Notes: a model not told the origin generated them from the letters alone. A DNA stretch of 64,000 nucleotides from Methylocystis sp. MJC1 (GCF_026427715.1 NZ_CP107558.1:657001-721000); one strand, 5' to 3'; counted from the first letter of the stretch, positions 18,126 through 27,556 are shown. A program made the numbers and translations.

Positions 18126-19285
18126 GCCGCGTCTCCCGCGCGCGCGGCGCTGGCTATTCTATCGATCCAGATGGCGGCGCCCACGGCCGGAATATCGGCC
18201 TTGGCGCCGAGCGTCTTCAAAAGCCGGTCGTAACGGCCGCCGCCGATGACAGGCGCGTTTTCGCCCGCGGCTCGCGCTTCGAAGACGAAGCCCGAGTAAT
18301 AATCGAGATGGCGGGCGAAGCTCGCCGAGAAAACCATGTCGTCGAGGTTCAAGCCGCGAGCGGCGATGAAGCTTGCGCGGGTGTCGAAGGAATCGAGCGC
18401 CGCCGTGAGATCGAGCCCGGCGTCTTCGGCGAGTTTGCGCAGCGTCGCGGAAGCGATGTCCGGCGCGCCCTCTACGGCGAAGAAGGCCTCCGCCAGGGCG
18501 CGTTTCTCAGGCGAGACGCCGGCGCCCTCGGTGAGCGTCGCCTGATCGAGGAAGCGCTCGGCGATCTCCGCCGCGCTGCGGCCGCCGACCGGCGTGATGC
18601 CGGCGATGGCGAGAAGGTCTTCCACCAGCCGGCGGGCGTCGGCGGGATCAACCTTGGCGAGCGCTGCGAGCACGCCGGATTGTTCGGCGCCGCGGCGGCT
18701 CGGCGGCGTGAATATCTCCGCGATCGACTGGGCGCGCGCATGGCCCGACTCGACGCGTCGGCGCCAAACCGGCGGCAGGTCGAGCCCGTCGAGAAAGGCC
18801 GACACCAACCCGGCGTCGCCGATGCTCACCGAAAGCGTCTTGGCTCCGCCGGCGGCGGCCGCGTCCAGCGCCGCGCCGAGAATTTCGGCGTCAGCCGCCT
18901 CACGATCGTCGCGGCCGAAGCTCTCTATGCCGGCCTGCAGAAATTCCCCATCGCCCGACGCCTCGCGCAAAGGCGCGCGGAAGATCGAACCGCCATAGGC
19001 GAAGGCGGCGGCCTCTCCCGCTTGCGACGTGGCGAGATAATCCAGGCAGACGGGAATTGTATATTCCGGCCGCAGGCAGAGTTCGGCGCCGGAGGCGTCC
19101 GTCGTCAAATAGAGATGGCCGCGAAAATCCTCGCCCGAGCGATCAAGAAAGACGCCTGCGGGCTGCAGGAGCCGGGGCTCGTGGCGCGTAAAGCCCGCCC
19201 GTTCGAAATGCGCAAGAATGGCCGCGAGCCTATCGGCGGCGATTCTCTCGGGGGCTTGGCGATCGGTGGCTTTGTCGGCGGTCAC
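18122..19285 (-). CDS. hisZ: ATP phosphoribosyltransferase regulatory subunit HisZ
   Basis: 387-residue catalytically inactive relative of histidyl-tRNA synthetase that activates HisG and carries feedback control. Class II synthetase remnants are [31 protein letters not shown], and the C-terminal [11 protein letters not shown] followed by [12 protein letters not shown] at 19285 is chosen because GAGGA sits about ten bases upstream and the domain starts right after. An in-frame extension to 19678 is unsupported. Confidence 0.94.
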   Translation of the reverse strand: MTADKATDRQAPERIAADRLAAILAHFERAGFTRHEPRLLQPAGVFLDRSGEDFRGHLYLTTDASGAELCLRPEYTIPVCLDYLATSQAGEAAAFAYGGSIFRAPLREASGDGEFLQAGIESFGRDDREAADAEILGAALDAAAAGGAKTLSVSIGDAGLVSAFLDGLDLPPVWRRRVESGHARAQSIAEIFTPPSRRGAEQSGVLAALAKVDPADARRLVEDLLAIAGITPVGGRSAAEIAERFLDQATLTEGAGVSPEKRALAEAFFAVEGAPDIASATLRKLAEDAGLDLTAALDSFDTRASFIAARGLNLDDMVFSASFARHLDYYSGFVFEARAAGENAPVIGGGRYDRLLKTLGAKADIPAVGAAIWIDRIASAARAGDAA

Positions 19286-19437
19286 GCGGGAATTTTCCTC
19301 TCGATTTTGCGTTTTCTTTAGCAATTGCCTGGGTCGCGCGCACCCGCTTTCGGCGCGAAAGGTGAATGTGGCCCATCCAAAGAAAGAGCCGCGGGGACGC
19401 CGCGGCTCGATTACGATCGGAATGTGACGGGAAATGC

Positions 19438-20361
19438 TCAGCGTCGATGCTCCCAGCCCCGGCGCGAAGCCTCGGAGTGGCGTTTGGGGTCGCCGTGCCA
19501 GCCTCGATGCTGAGAAGACTGGCCGCCGCGCTCTTCCTCGCGGCCGCGCGCGCCTCGCGCCTCGTCGCCCCGGCGTTCCTCCCAGCCGCTGCGGGCCCCG
19601 CGAGGCTCCTCCTCGCCGCGCCGGCGTCCTTCCTCCTCGCGGCCGCCCCAGGGCGACCGGCGCTCTTCTTCCTCCCACCCGCGTCCTTCCTCGCCGCGCC
19701 GGCTTTCCCAGCTTTCGCGCCCGCGGCCGCCACCGCGCTCGGCGCCCCGGCCAGGCGGCTCGGCCCAGACTTCCTCCTCCTGGGCCAGCTGGATATGCAG
19801 GGTCTTGGGCTGCGGCAGCAGCAGCTCCTCGGAGAATTGCTCCATCAGCTCCTCGCGCCGCGCCGTCATGCGCTTGCCGAGCGCCGCCGTGTCGACGCCG
19901 CCTTCCAGCGCCTTGGCGAAGATGCTGTCGGGGCTCTTTTCCTCCTCCTGGATATGCCGGCGCATATATTCCGCCAGCACCATCACCTTGGCGTCGAAAA
20001 ACGGATCGCTCTGCGGCGTGCCCATGGCGATTTCCGCGGTGAGGATTTTCGCGGTGTCGTGCTCGACCTGCGCTTCGTCGAGCAGCGGGTCGTCCACATG
20101 CTCGCGGCAGGCCGGATAGAAGATTTCCTCTTCCAGCTCCGCATGAATCGTGAGCTCGAGGCAGATCTGCTGCGCGAGCTTGGATTTCTCGGCGCGCCGC
20201 TTCGCCTGCTCATATTTGTCGAACAAAGATTCGACGCGGCGGTGGTCCGACTTCAGCATTTCGATGGCGTCGGCTTTCTGCTTTTCACCGTTGCCGCTGG
20301 TCTTCTCCTGCATTCCCTTGGTCGAACCCTTTTCGTCCCATTCGTCCATCTGCTTCGCCAT
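19438..20361 (-). CDS. Hemerythrin-like (HHE) protein with Arg/Glu/Gly-rich C-terminal tail
   Basis: 307 residues. Residues about 30-190 form an HHE cation-binding domain: LKSDHRRVESLFDKYE, TIHAELEEEIFYPAC, VEHDTAKIL and YMRRHIQEEEKS supply the His/Glu ligands for a di-iron site. Such domains sense or bind oxygen, NO or iron. From about residue 215 the protein becomes a disordered tail made mostly of R, E, G, W and S, in GREEE- and RRGE-like repeats. ATG 20361 has GAGGAAA upstream. The gene stands alone; the tail is not usual for the domain. Confidence 0.85.
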   Translation of the reverse strand: MAKQMDEWDEKGSTKGMQEKTSGNGEKQKADAIEMLKSDHRRVESLFDKYEQAKRRAEKSKLAQQICLELTIHAELEEEIFYPACREHVDDPLLDEAQVEHDTAKILTAEIAMGTPQSDPFFDAKVMVLAEYMRRHIQEEEKSPDSIFAKALEGGVDTAALGKRMTARREELMEQFSEELLLPQPKTLHIQLAQEEEVWAEPPGRGAERGGGRGRESWESRRGEEGRGWEEEERRSPWGGREEEGRRRGEEEPRGARSGWEERRGDEARGARGREEERGGQSSQHRGWHGDPKRHSEASRRGWEHRR

Positions 20362-20528
20362 GGGTTTCCTCGACGCGCTTGACTGAAACGCCCCTTTCAG
20401 CCGTTCGAAGCGCGTAACGCGGGGCGTGCTTGGGCTGTTCCAAATGGCGAAGGCGGGGCAGGACGCGGGCATAATAGCTTTCTTGGCGCGTTCCATCCCG
20501 GTATGCTGGGCAAAATTGGAGAGCGAAG

Positions 20529-20816
20529 ATGGCTGACCTCGAACGGCTCACCGTCACCCTGCCGAGCGATATGGTCGCCGCTGTGAAATCCGCCGTAACC
20601 GCCGGGGACTATGCGTCGGCGAGCGAGCTCGTGCGCGAGGCCATCAGCGAATGGAAGACCAAGCGCTATGCGCAGGCTCAGGAATTCGAGGCGCTCAAAG
20701 CCGATATTGACAAAGGCCTGGCTGACGTCGCCGAGGGCCGAACGAAGGATTTCGACGCCGAAAGCATTATTGCCCGTGGGAGAAAGCTATTAGCCAACCG
20801 CTCCGACTCCGCCTGA
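20529..20816 (+). CDS. ParD-type antitoxin (ribbon-helix-helix)
   Basis: 95 residues. The N-terminal DNA-binding ribbon RLTVTLPSDMVAAVKSAV and helix SASELVREAISEW are the ParD/CopG RHH fold. The C-terminal half (KADIDKGLADVAEG and DFDAESIIARG) wraps the toxin. GGAGAG lies about nine bases before the ATG. The toxin gene follows with overlap. It presumably represses its own promoter. Confidence 0.92.
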   Translation: MADLERLTVTLPSDMVAAVKSAVTAGDYASASELVREAISEWKTKRYAQAQEFEALKADIDKGLADVAEGRTKDFDAESIIARGRKLLANRSDSA

Positions 20817-21109
20817 CAGAGACGGCGGAAGCCGACCTCGCTGAGATATGGGCCTATATTTCAGAGGATTCGGAGCATGCGGCGACGCGCTTGCTCGAGC
20901 GGGTCAAGAAGGCCTGCGTGCGTCTGCTAGAATTTCCGCTATCGGGAGCGTCGCGTGAGCAGCTCGGTTGCGGCCTACGCGTGATATTCCAAGGCAATTA
21001 CGCGATTTATTACCTTGTCCAGGCGCGAGAAGTTGTCGTCGTGCGCGTCTTGCACGGCGCCCGCGACGCGGCCGCGCTCGCGGAGCAGGGCGGCTTCGCC
21101 GCCAACTGA
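20789..21109 (+). CDS. ParE toxin, apparently starting at ATT
   Basis: 106 residues when read from ATT at 20789. PLRLRLTETAEADLAEIWAYI is the ParE first strand and helix, followed by RLLEFPLSGASREQLGCGLRVI, YAIYYLVQAREVVVVRVLHGARD at the end. The only standard start (TTG 20891) would delete the first third. Upstream of the ATT, GGGAG (20778-20782) is spaced six bases, a good ribosome site. Overlaps the antitoxin by 28 bases. ParE toxins typically inhibit gyrase; the target is not certain here. Confidence 0.85.
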   Translation: MSQPLRLRLTETAEADLAEIWAYISEDSEHAATRLLERVKKACVRLLEFPLSGASREQLGCGLRVIFQGNYAIYYLVQAREVVVVRVLHGARDAAALAEQGGFAAN

Positions 21110-21129
21110 GGCGGAACTCCCCGCCGAGC

Positions 21130-21909
21130 TCACTTTCCCGCCCGCTCCAGCAATTGCTCCAACGGCTGCGCGCTCACCCCCTTAGGCGGCGCGAAAGGTT
21201 CCTCCACGGAGGCGACGAGGGAGATGGCGACGATGGCCGCAGCGCCAAAGATCGCCTGCGCCAGCAGCTGCGACCTTGCGCGCTCGAGATGCACGACGGC
21301 GAGGGCGATCTGCGTGATGAAGGCGATGATGATCACCGCGGCCCATTTGCGGTCGTCCGGATAGGCGCCCGCGATGGCGAGACGCTGCTCGCGCGCCGAG
21401 CGCAGCTTCATCACCGTGTCGACCAACGCGCGCTGGAAGGCGGGCTCGATTCTGGCGCTGCTTGCGGCTCGCGTCAGCCCATTGAGCGCCGCCTCGGCCT
21501 CGGGCGCCTCCTCGCCGTTTTGCATCGTCTTCCATTCTAGCCCGACGACCGACTCGATATAGTTGCGGATGGCTTTCGGCAGATCGCTCGTGTCGGCGCC
21601 ATGATTGCCGTCCAGCGCCATCAGCGTCACCAATTGCTCGCGCTCCAGGGCGACGGCGCGATAGGCGCGGCGGTTGGCGTCCCAGACATCCTGCGACAGG
21701 AACGTCATGAGAAGACCGAAGAGCGTCGCCGGCACGCCCACGAAAGGCGGAACGACGCCCTTCCAATTTTGCGTGCGGGGCGCAAGGGGCGAGGCGAAGC
21801 TCAACCAGCAGAGGAATAGCGCCAGCGCCGTCATTGTCCCACTCAGCGTCAGCGCCATGACTGTTGTCGTCTGGGACATCCACCAGTGAATAAGCGTCAG
21901 GTTCTCCAC
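21130..21909 (-). CDS. DUF4239-like membrane protein
   Basis: 259 residues from a GTG preceded by GGAGGG at five bases. Two membrane helices lie near the N-terminus (VMALTLSGTMTALALFLCWLSF and VVPPFVGVPATLFGLLMTFL). A central soluble helical segment carries SQDVWDANRRAYRAVALEREQL and IRNYIESVVGLEW. Two more helices lie near the C-terminus (AAVIIIAFITQIALAV and AIFGAAAIVAISLV). This topology matches bestrophin-like DUF4239 proteins of unknown function. It converges on the ParE gene with only 20 bases between stops. Confidence 0.75.
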   Translation of the reverse strand: MENLTLIHWWMSQTTTVMALTLSGTMTALALFLCWLSFASPLAPRTQNWKGVVPPFVGVPATLFGLLMTFLSQDVWDANRRAYRAVALEREQLVTLMALDGNHGADTSDLPKAIRNYIESVVGLEWKTMQNGEEAPEAEAALNGLTRAASSARIEPAFQRALVDTVMKLRSAREQRLAIAGAYPDDRKWAAVIIIAFITQIALAVVHLERARSQLLAQAIFGAAAIVAISLVASVEEPFAPPKGVSAQPLEQLLERAGK

Positions 21910-22079
21910 TATTCCCTCCGGAGCCGAAAACTTGGCCTCTTGGGTAAGGTGGAGGGCGCCGAACGGCAAGCGTTGCGGCTCGGGCTTCGCTTTACCAGGC
22001 TCTTTCCAAAGCTGCTTGTTGGCGTGCTACTGGAGTGGTTTGATTGTCCCTATATCGAAAAAGCAGGGTTCTCGCGGCG

Positions 22080-23573
22080 ATGCCCCAAACGATGATCGAA
22101 ATCTCCCGCTTTCTGACTGGCGTTCCGGGCCTCGATGAGGTCTTGCAGGGAGGGCTTCCGCGCGGCGCATTGATCTTGGTCGAGGGGCCTCCTGGCAGCG
22201 GGAAGACGACCGTCGCATTGCAGTTTCTGCTTGCCGCCGCGCAGAGGGGAGAGACCTGCCTGCTGGCCTCCAACGCCGAGACGCCCGAGCAGCTCAAGCT
22301 CATCGTCGCATCCCACGGCTGGAGTCTGGAAGGCGTTCACGTCACCTCATTATCGGAGGGGTGCAGCGGCGCAGAGGAGGCTCCCGCCTTGGATTATACG
22401 CTTTTTCCGGAAGCCGAGGTGGAGATCGGCGAAACGCTCCAGCACCTCTTCTCGGAAGTAGAAAGATTAAAGCCGACGCTGTTGGTCCTCGACACGATTT
22501 CGAGCCTGAGAATAGTCGCGCCCACGCCCGCCTTCCATCGACGCCAGCTCAAGCGCATTCGGGATTTCATGGCCGCGCGCGCCTGCACGACCGTGATGCT
22601 GGACGAAGCCTCGATGACCGAAAAGGACTTGCGCAGCCAGACGCTTTCCGACGGTCTTATCGAGCTGCAGCAAGTCGATTTCCATTACGGCGCCGATCGG
22701 CGTCGCCTCAGGGTTCGCAAGCTTCGAGGCTGCCGATATCTGAGTGGCGCGCATGATTTCACGATCATGACGGGGGGGCTCGAGGTCTATCCCCGGCTCG
22801 TCGCGCAGAGCTATGCGGACGCCCCGTGTTCGGAGGCGCTCGAAAGCGGAATTCCAGAAATCGACACGCTGACCGGCGGCGGTATTCCGCGCGGCTCGAG
22901 CACGCTCGTCGTTGGGCCCGCCGGTATCGGCAAGTCAACAATATCCACGCTTTACGTGATTGCTGCGGCGGCGCGCGGCGAAAAAAGCTGCGTGCTTCTC
23001 TTCGACGAGAATGTCGAAACCTATATGACGCGAAGCGAGGGTCTCGGACTCAAAATGAGAGCTGCAAAGGAGGCAGGGCTTGTCAGCATTATACACCTTG
23101 ATCCGGCGGAGCTCAGCGCGGGCCAGGTCGCCAGCCTTCTCATCCGTCACGTCGAAGCGGATGGCGCGAAGGTGGTGGTCATCGACACTTTGAACGGTTA
23201 CCTTCAGTCTGCGACAGAGGAGCCGAGCGTGTTCCTGCACATCAGGGAGCTCATCTCCTATCTGAGCCGTCGCCAGGTCATGATACTGATCACTCTCACC
23301 CAGCACGGGATTCTCGGTCTGGAGATGGCGACGCCGATCGATCTCAGCTTCCTCGCCGACAATGTCTTCTTGCTGCGTTACTTCGAGATGAAGGGCGCCC
23401 TTCATAAGGCTTTGTCGGTCGTCAAGAAGCGGACTGGCGGGCACGAACACACAATTCGTGAACTCACGGTGGGGAACGGCCGCATTGATGTCAGCGAACC
23501 TCTCGAAGGGTTTAGCGGGGTGCTCACCGGCACGCCTGTCTTCGCGGATGAGGCCAGCCGGAAGGGGATATGA
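22080..23573 (+). CDS. KaiC-like double-domain ATPase
   Basis: 497 residues with two RecA-type KaiC domains. Domain I has GVPGLDEVLQGGLPRG, Walker A GPPGSGKTT (36-44) and Walker B LLVLDTISSL (about 135). Domain II has GIPEIDTLTGGGIPRGS, Walker A GPAGIGKST (about 279-287) and VVVIDTLNGY. Outside cyanobacteria such proteins act in stress or signalling circuits rather than a proven clock; no kaiA or kaiB is present. The gene abuts the hybrid kinase start with no gap, so they form a two-gene signalling operon. Start taken at 22080. Confidence 0.9.
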   Translation: MPQTMIEISRFLTGVPGLDEVLQGGLPRGALILVEGPPGSGKTTVALQFLLAAAQRGETCLLASNAETPEQLKLIVASHGWSLEGVHVTSLSEGCSGAEEAPALDYTLFPEAEVEIGETLQHLFSEVERLKPTLLVLDTISSLRIVAPTPAFHRRQLKRIRDFMAARACTTVMLDEASMTEKDLRSQTLSDGLIELQQVDFHYGADRRRLRVRKLRGCRYLSGAHDFTIMTGGLEVYPRLVAQSYADAPCSEALESGIPEIDTLTGGGIPRGSSTLVVGPAGIGKSTISTLYVIAAAARGEKSCVLLFDENVETYMTRSEGLGLKMRAAKEAGLVSIIHLDPAELSAGQVASLLIRHVEADGAKVVVIDTLNGYLQSATEEPSVFLHIRELISYLSRRQVMILITLTQHGILGLEMATPIDLSFLADNVFLLRYFEMKGALHKALSVVKKRTGGHEHTIRELTVGNGRIDVSEPLEGFSGVLTGTPVFADEASRKGI

Positions 23574-25151
23574 ATGAGTTGGCGCGACTCCTGCGGAGCC
23601 GGCGGCGACGGGAAGGATTTTCGCGTTCTGATCCTCACGCCGCATGGCCGCGACGCTGTTCTCGCCCAGCAGACGCTCAGCCGCACGGGCCTGCGTAGCT
23701 GCGTCTGTTGCGATCTGAAGCAACTCTGCCTGGAGATTGCCGGAGGAGCGGGCGCGGTAATGGTCTCGGAGGAGGCGCTGCCGCGCGCTCACCCGGGTGA
23801 ATTGGGGGCGCTGTTTGGCGCGGACCCCCCTTGGTCTTCCTTGCCGATTGTCGTCCTGCTGGGGAGAGGCGCCTCCTTCCATAATTTTCCGTTGCTGCGT
23901 GCGCTCGAAATACGGCCCAATGTCAGCTTCCTGGAACGGCCCGTTCCGAGGCGCACGCTGGTCAGCGCGCTTCGCGCCGCCATCGAGGCGCGCCGCCTGC
24001 AGTACCAAATTCGCGACGCGCTCAATGAGCAGAAGGCGGCCAATCGCAAGAAGGATGAGTTTATCGCCACGCTGTCGCATGAGCTGCGTAACCCGCTGGC
24101 GCCCATCCGAAGCGCGGTTTATGTTTTGAGAAGCTTGGGGGACGACGCGGGAGCCAAAGACAAGGCAGGCAGATTGCTCGCGATGGTCGAACGGCAAACG
24201 GACCATCTCGTCCAGCTTGTCGACGATCTTCTAGAGGCGTCCCGCATTACGACCGGCAAGGTCGCGCTCAAGCGACGCCCTGTCACCCTCGCCGAAACAA
24301 TCCATCAGGCCTTCGAGATAAGCGAGCCTCTGATCGCGAACGGGCGTCACAATTTGAGCGTCTCGCTGGAGGAGGAGCCGCTGGTCGTAGACGGCGATCC
24401 GGTGCGCCTCACGCAAATATTCGCAAATCTCCTCAATAACGCGGCGAAATACACGCCGCCCGAGGGCCATATCGAGGTCTCGCTCAAGCGGGACGGGGAG
24501 CGCGCTATTGTCAGCGTGGTAGACGATGGGATTGGCATTCCTCAGGGAATGCTGTCCCACATCTTCGATCTCTTTTCGCAGGCCGACCGGGCCGCAGGCC
24601 GCATGCAGGGTGGCCTCGGCATTGGGCTCGCCCTCGTGAAGAGCCTTGTCGAAATGCATGGCGGCAGCGTGGTCGCGTATAGCCGCGGCTCCGATCAGGG
24701 TAGTGAATTTATCGTGACTTTGCCTTTGGCGACTACCGCGAGCAATGATTGCGAAAGCGCTGATGGCGTCACGCCGATGCGGCTTTACCGACGGGTCCTG
24801 GTTGTCGACGACGAGGTCGACGTCGCGAATAGCCTGGCCTTGTTGCTCGAAACCATGGGTGCCGAGGTTCGGGTCGTCTTCAGCGGCGTCGAGGCGCTTT
24901 CCTGCGTGGTCGAATTCAAGCCCGATGTCGCCTTCCTCGACATCGGCATGCCGGCGATCGACGGCTATGAAGCTGCGCGGCGGATACGCGCCATGCGCGA
25001 AGGCGCGGGCCTCTGCATGATTGCTCTGAGCGGCTGGGGGCGAGACGAAGATCGAGAGCGAGCCCTTGAGGCGGGTTTCGACCAGCATCTGACGAAGCCC
25101 GTGAGCGCCGACGCCTTGAGAAAGGTGATGGCTTCAACGGCGTGTCATTGA
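23574..25151 (+). CDS. Hybrid sensor histidine kinase paired with the KaiC-like ATPase
   Basis: 525 soluble residues with no membrane segment. Residues 1-130 look like a degenerate receiver (FRVLILTPHGRDAVLAQQTL, AVMVSEEAL without the acceptor Asp). A HisKA domain follows with phospho-His169 in LSHELRNPL. The HATPase domain shows NLLNNAAKYTPP, DDGIGIP and GLGIGLALVK. A C-terminal receiver has acceptor Asp456 in FLDIGMP and Lys in HLTKPV. Start immediately follows the kaiC stop. It is cytoplasmic, so it probably reads the state of the KaiC partner. Confidence 0.93.
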   Translation: MSWRDSCGAGGDGKDFRVLILTPHGRDAVLAQQTLSRTGLRSCVCCDLKQLCLEIAGGAGAVMVSEEALPRAHPGELGALFGADPPWSSLPIVVLLGRGASFHNFPLLRALEIRPNVSFLERPVPRRTLVSALRAAIEARRLQYQIRDALNEQKAANRKKDEFIATLSHELRNPLAPIRSAVYVLRSLGDDAGAKDKAGRLLAMVERQTDHLVQLVDDLLEASRITTGKVALKRRPVTLAETIHQAFEISEPLIANGRHNLSVSLEEEPLVVDGDPVRLTQIFANLLNNAAKYTPPEGHIEVSLKRDGERAIVSVVDDGIGIPQGMLSHIFDLFSQADRAAGRMQGGLGIGLALVKSLVEMHGGSVVAYSRGSDQGSEFIVTLPLATTASNDCESADGVTPMRLYRRVLVVDDEVDVANSLALLLETMGAEVRVVFSGVEALSCVVEFKPDVAFLDIGMPAIDGYEAARRIRAMREGAGLCMIALSGWGRDEDRERALEAGFDQHLTKPVSADALRKVMASTACH

Positions 25152-25205
25152 TACGCGGATAGTATACGAGCCCTCTTGCATCGCCGTGCGACCTCTGCCA
25201 CATAG

Positions 25206-25312
25206 GGCCCGGGAGGTTGGCGTTGGACGTTTCACTCGCCAACCGGGTCAGATCCGGAAGGAAGCAGCCCTAACGAGCTTGAGCGGGTCTTCGTCCAGCC
25301 TCCTACCTTTGG
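25206..25312 (+). ncRNA. ffs: Signal recognition particle RNA (4.5S, bacterial small type)
   Basis: The universally conserved Ffh-binding domain is visible: GGTCAGATCCGGAAGGAAGC (25246-25265) followed by AGCCCTAACGAG, the asymmetric loop and GGAA tetraloop of helix 8. Flanking GGGAGGTTGGCGTTGGAC pairs with GTCCAGCCTCC to close the rod. Ends are approximate. Location just upstream of dnaX is typical of alphaproteobacteria. Confidence 0.93.
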
Positions 25313-25331
25313 TCCGCGCGAGGAGCTGCTG

Positions 25332-25688
25332 ATGAGTGAGGCGTCTTACCGCGGCTCCTGCCAGTGTCAGGCCGTCGTCTTCGATGCGACGCTCGACCTC
25401 GACCACACCATCACCTGCAATTGCTCCCGATGCCAGCGGCTGGGCTCGGTGTTGAGCTTCGCGCCCGCAGAAAAGTTCCACCTGCAAAAGGGCGCCGAGG
25501 CGCTGACCGAATATCGCTTCAACTCGAAGAAGATCGGTCACCAGTTCTGCAAAATCTGCGGGATCGAGCCTTTCGCTTATGGCGAGACGGCGGAGGGCGC
25601 GCCGACGGTCGCCGTGAACGTCAACTGCCTTGATGGCGTCGACCCACGTGCGTTGAAGCCGGCGCATTACGATGGGCGAAGCCGTTAG
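25332..25688 (+). CDS. GFA-family (glutathione-dependent formaldehyde-activating fold) protein
   Basis: 118 residues. Zinc-binding cysteines are seen as GSCQCQAV, CNCSRCQRLG and QFCKICGIEPF, the CENP-V/GFA pattern with about seven cysteines. The family includes the Paracoccus Gfa enzyme linked to formaldehyde and glutathione, but most members have no shown activity. In a presumed methylotroph a formaldehyde link is tempting; nothing else here supports it. It lies between the SRP RNA and dnaX. Confidence 0.88.
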   Translation: MSEASYRGSCQCQAVVFDATLDLDHTITCNCSRCQRLGSVLSFAPAEKFHLQKGAEALTEYRFNSKKIGHQFCKICGIEPFAYGETAEGAPTVAVNVNCLDGVDPRALKPAHYDGRSR

Positions 25689-25741
25689 ATTTTTGCCGCA
25701 GGGCGGTAGAAAAGGCGTTCGCAAGCCTTTAGTACTTCGTC

Positions 25742-27544
25742 ATGGACGACGCGCTGTTTTCTGATCCGCAAGGCGCCGGCGCGCCTCCCGCCGCCTATCG
25801 CGTCCTTGCGCGCAAATATCGGCCTTCGAGCTTCGCCGATCTTATCGGCCAGGAGCCGATGGTGCGCACGCTCGAGAACGCTTTCGATCTCGGCCGCATC
25901 CATCAGGCCTATCTGCTGACCGGCGTGCGCGGCGTCGGCAAGACCACGACCGCCCGCATTCTCGCCCGCGCCTTCAATTACGAGCTGCCCGCCGCGGACG
26001 GCCGCCCGGCGGTCAACCAGCCGACGATCCATATGGATGCGCTCGGCGTGCATTGTCAGGCGATCATCGACTCCCGCCACGTCGACGTGCTGGAGATGGA
26101 CGCCGCCTCCCACACCGGCATCGACGACGTCCGCGAGATCATCGACAACGCCCGTTATCGCCCGGTGATGGCGCGCACCAAGGTCTATATCATCGACGAA
26201 GTGCACATGCTCTCCAAGGCCGCCTTCAATGGCCTGCTGAAGACGCTGGAAGAGCCGCCGGAGCATGTGAAATTCATTTTCGCCACGACCGAGATCGACA
26301 AGGTGCCGGTCACCGTGCGCTCGCGCTGCCAGCGCTTCGATCTGCGCCGCATCGACGCCGGGCTTCTCGCCGAGCATCTCCGCAAAATCTGCGACAAGGA
26401 GAGCGTCGAGATCGAGCACGACGCCCTCGCCATGATCGCCCGCGCGGCGGAAGGGTCTGTCCGCGATTCGCTGTCGCTGCTCGACCAGGCGATCGCCTAT
26501 GGCTCGGCGCACAGCGCCAATGGAGCGATTAAAGCCGACGATCTGCGGCTGATGCTCGGCGTCGCCGACAAGTCGCGGGTGATCGACCTCTTCGAGGCGG
26601 TGATGGCGGGCGACGTGGCCAAGGCCATCGCTTTGCTCGAAGACCAATATAACGGCGGGGCCGATCCGGCGCAGGCGCTTCTGGAAATGGCGGAGTTCGC
26701 CCATCTGGCCACGCGCCTGAAGCTGGCGCCGGAGACGGCGCAGTCCGCCGCGCTGACGCCGGAGGAAAAGCGACGCGGGCAAGACGCCGCCGAGCGGCTC
26801 TCCGTGCCGGCGCTGACCCGCGCCTGGCAGATTTTGATGAAGGGCGTCGACGAGCTGCGCGGCTCGCAGCGGCCCTTGCAGGCGGCCGATATGGTGCTCG
26901 TGCGGCTGGCTTATGCCGCCGATATGCCGACGCCCGGCGACGTGCTCAAGCAACTCGGCTACGGCGCGCCGGGAGCGGCCGCTGCGCCGACCGCCCCTGC
27001 GAGCGCCCCGCGCGGCGCGCCCGTTGCAACGAGCATCGCCGCGCCGGTCTCACGCGGGCCTGTCGCCGCGAGGCCCGCCTTGGCGCAGCCTGCGCCCGCC
27101 GCGCCCGGCGTGGCTATCGCAAGCTTCGAGGCGCTTGTCGCCCTCGCCGAGGAAAAACGCGAGATTCGGCTGAAAATCTCGCTCGAATCCGACGTGCGGC
27201 TGGTGCGCTTCGAGCAAGGGCGTATCGAATTCGAGCTCGCGCCGGGCGGTTCGCGCGAGTTGGCGTCCGCTTTGATGCAGAGGCTGCAGCTCTGGACAAA
27301 TGAGCGCTGGATGGTGTCGATCGTCGCCGCCGGCGGCGCGCCGACGCTGAAGGAAAAGCGCGACGCGCAAGAGCGCGAGCGCCGCTCGGGGCTGGAGGCT
27401 GATCCGGTTGTGGCCAGCGTGCTGGCGCATTTTCCGGGGGCGCAGATTATCGCCGTGCGCAGCAGGGACGACCAAGCCTCGCGCGCTGGCGTGGAGGAGG
27501 CGGATGAGCAATATGACGACATGTCGCCGCCCGAGGAAGATTGA
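25742..27544 (+). CDS. dnaX: DNA polymerase III subunits gamma and tau
   Basis: 600-residue clamp-loader ATPase. YRVLARKYRPSSFADLIGQE opens the AAA+ domain, with Walker A GVRGVGKTTTARI (about 58-70), Walker B YIIDEVHMLS, sensor ATTEID and the arginine finger VRSRCQRFDLRR. After the clamp-loader lid (to about residue 385) an Ala/Pro-rich linker leads to a tau-like C-terminal domain. No obvious frameshift slip site was noticed, so a separate gamma form is not predicted. First gene of a dnaX-ybaB-recR block. Confidence 0.97.
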   Translation: MDDALFSDPQGAGAPPAAYRVLARKYRPSSFADLIGQEPMVRTLENAFDLGRIHQAYLLTGVRGVGKTTTARILARAFNYELPAADGRPAVNQPTIHMDALGVHCQAIIDSRHVDVLEMDAASHTGIDDVREIIDNARYRPVMARTKVYIIDEVHMLSKAAFNGLLKTLEEPPEHVKFIFATTEIDKVPVTVRSRCQRFDLRRIDAGLLAEHLRKICDKESVEIEHDALAMIARAAEGSVRDSLSLLDQAIAYGSAHSANGAIKADDLRLMLGVADKSRVIDLFEAVMAGDVAKAIALLEDQYNGGADPAQALLEMAEFAHLATRLKLAPETAQSAALTPEEKRRGQDAAERLSVPALTRAWQILMKGVDELRGSQRPLQAADMVLVRLAYAADMPTPGDVLKQLGYGAPGAAAAPTAPASAPRGAPVATSIAAPVSRGPVAARPALAQPAPAAPGVAIASFEALVALAEEKREIRLKISLESDVRLVRFEQGRIEFELAPGGSRELASALMQRLQLWTNERWMVSIVAAGGAPTLKEKRDAQERERRSGLEADPVVASVLAHFPGAQIIAVRSRDDQASRAGVEEADEQYDDMSPPEED

Positions 27545-27556
27545 GGAGAAGCGTCG

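Noticed and set aside
19438..19760. Possible tandem DNA repeat or CRISPR-like array in the hemerythrin tail
   Set aside because: It is low-complexity coding sequence without regular repeat-spacer structure. No CRISPR array was seen anywhere in the window.
25332..25688. GFA protein as proof of a glutathione formaldehyde pathway
   Set aside because: Most family members lack that activity and no pathway partner is nearby, so only the fold is claimed.
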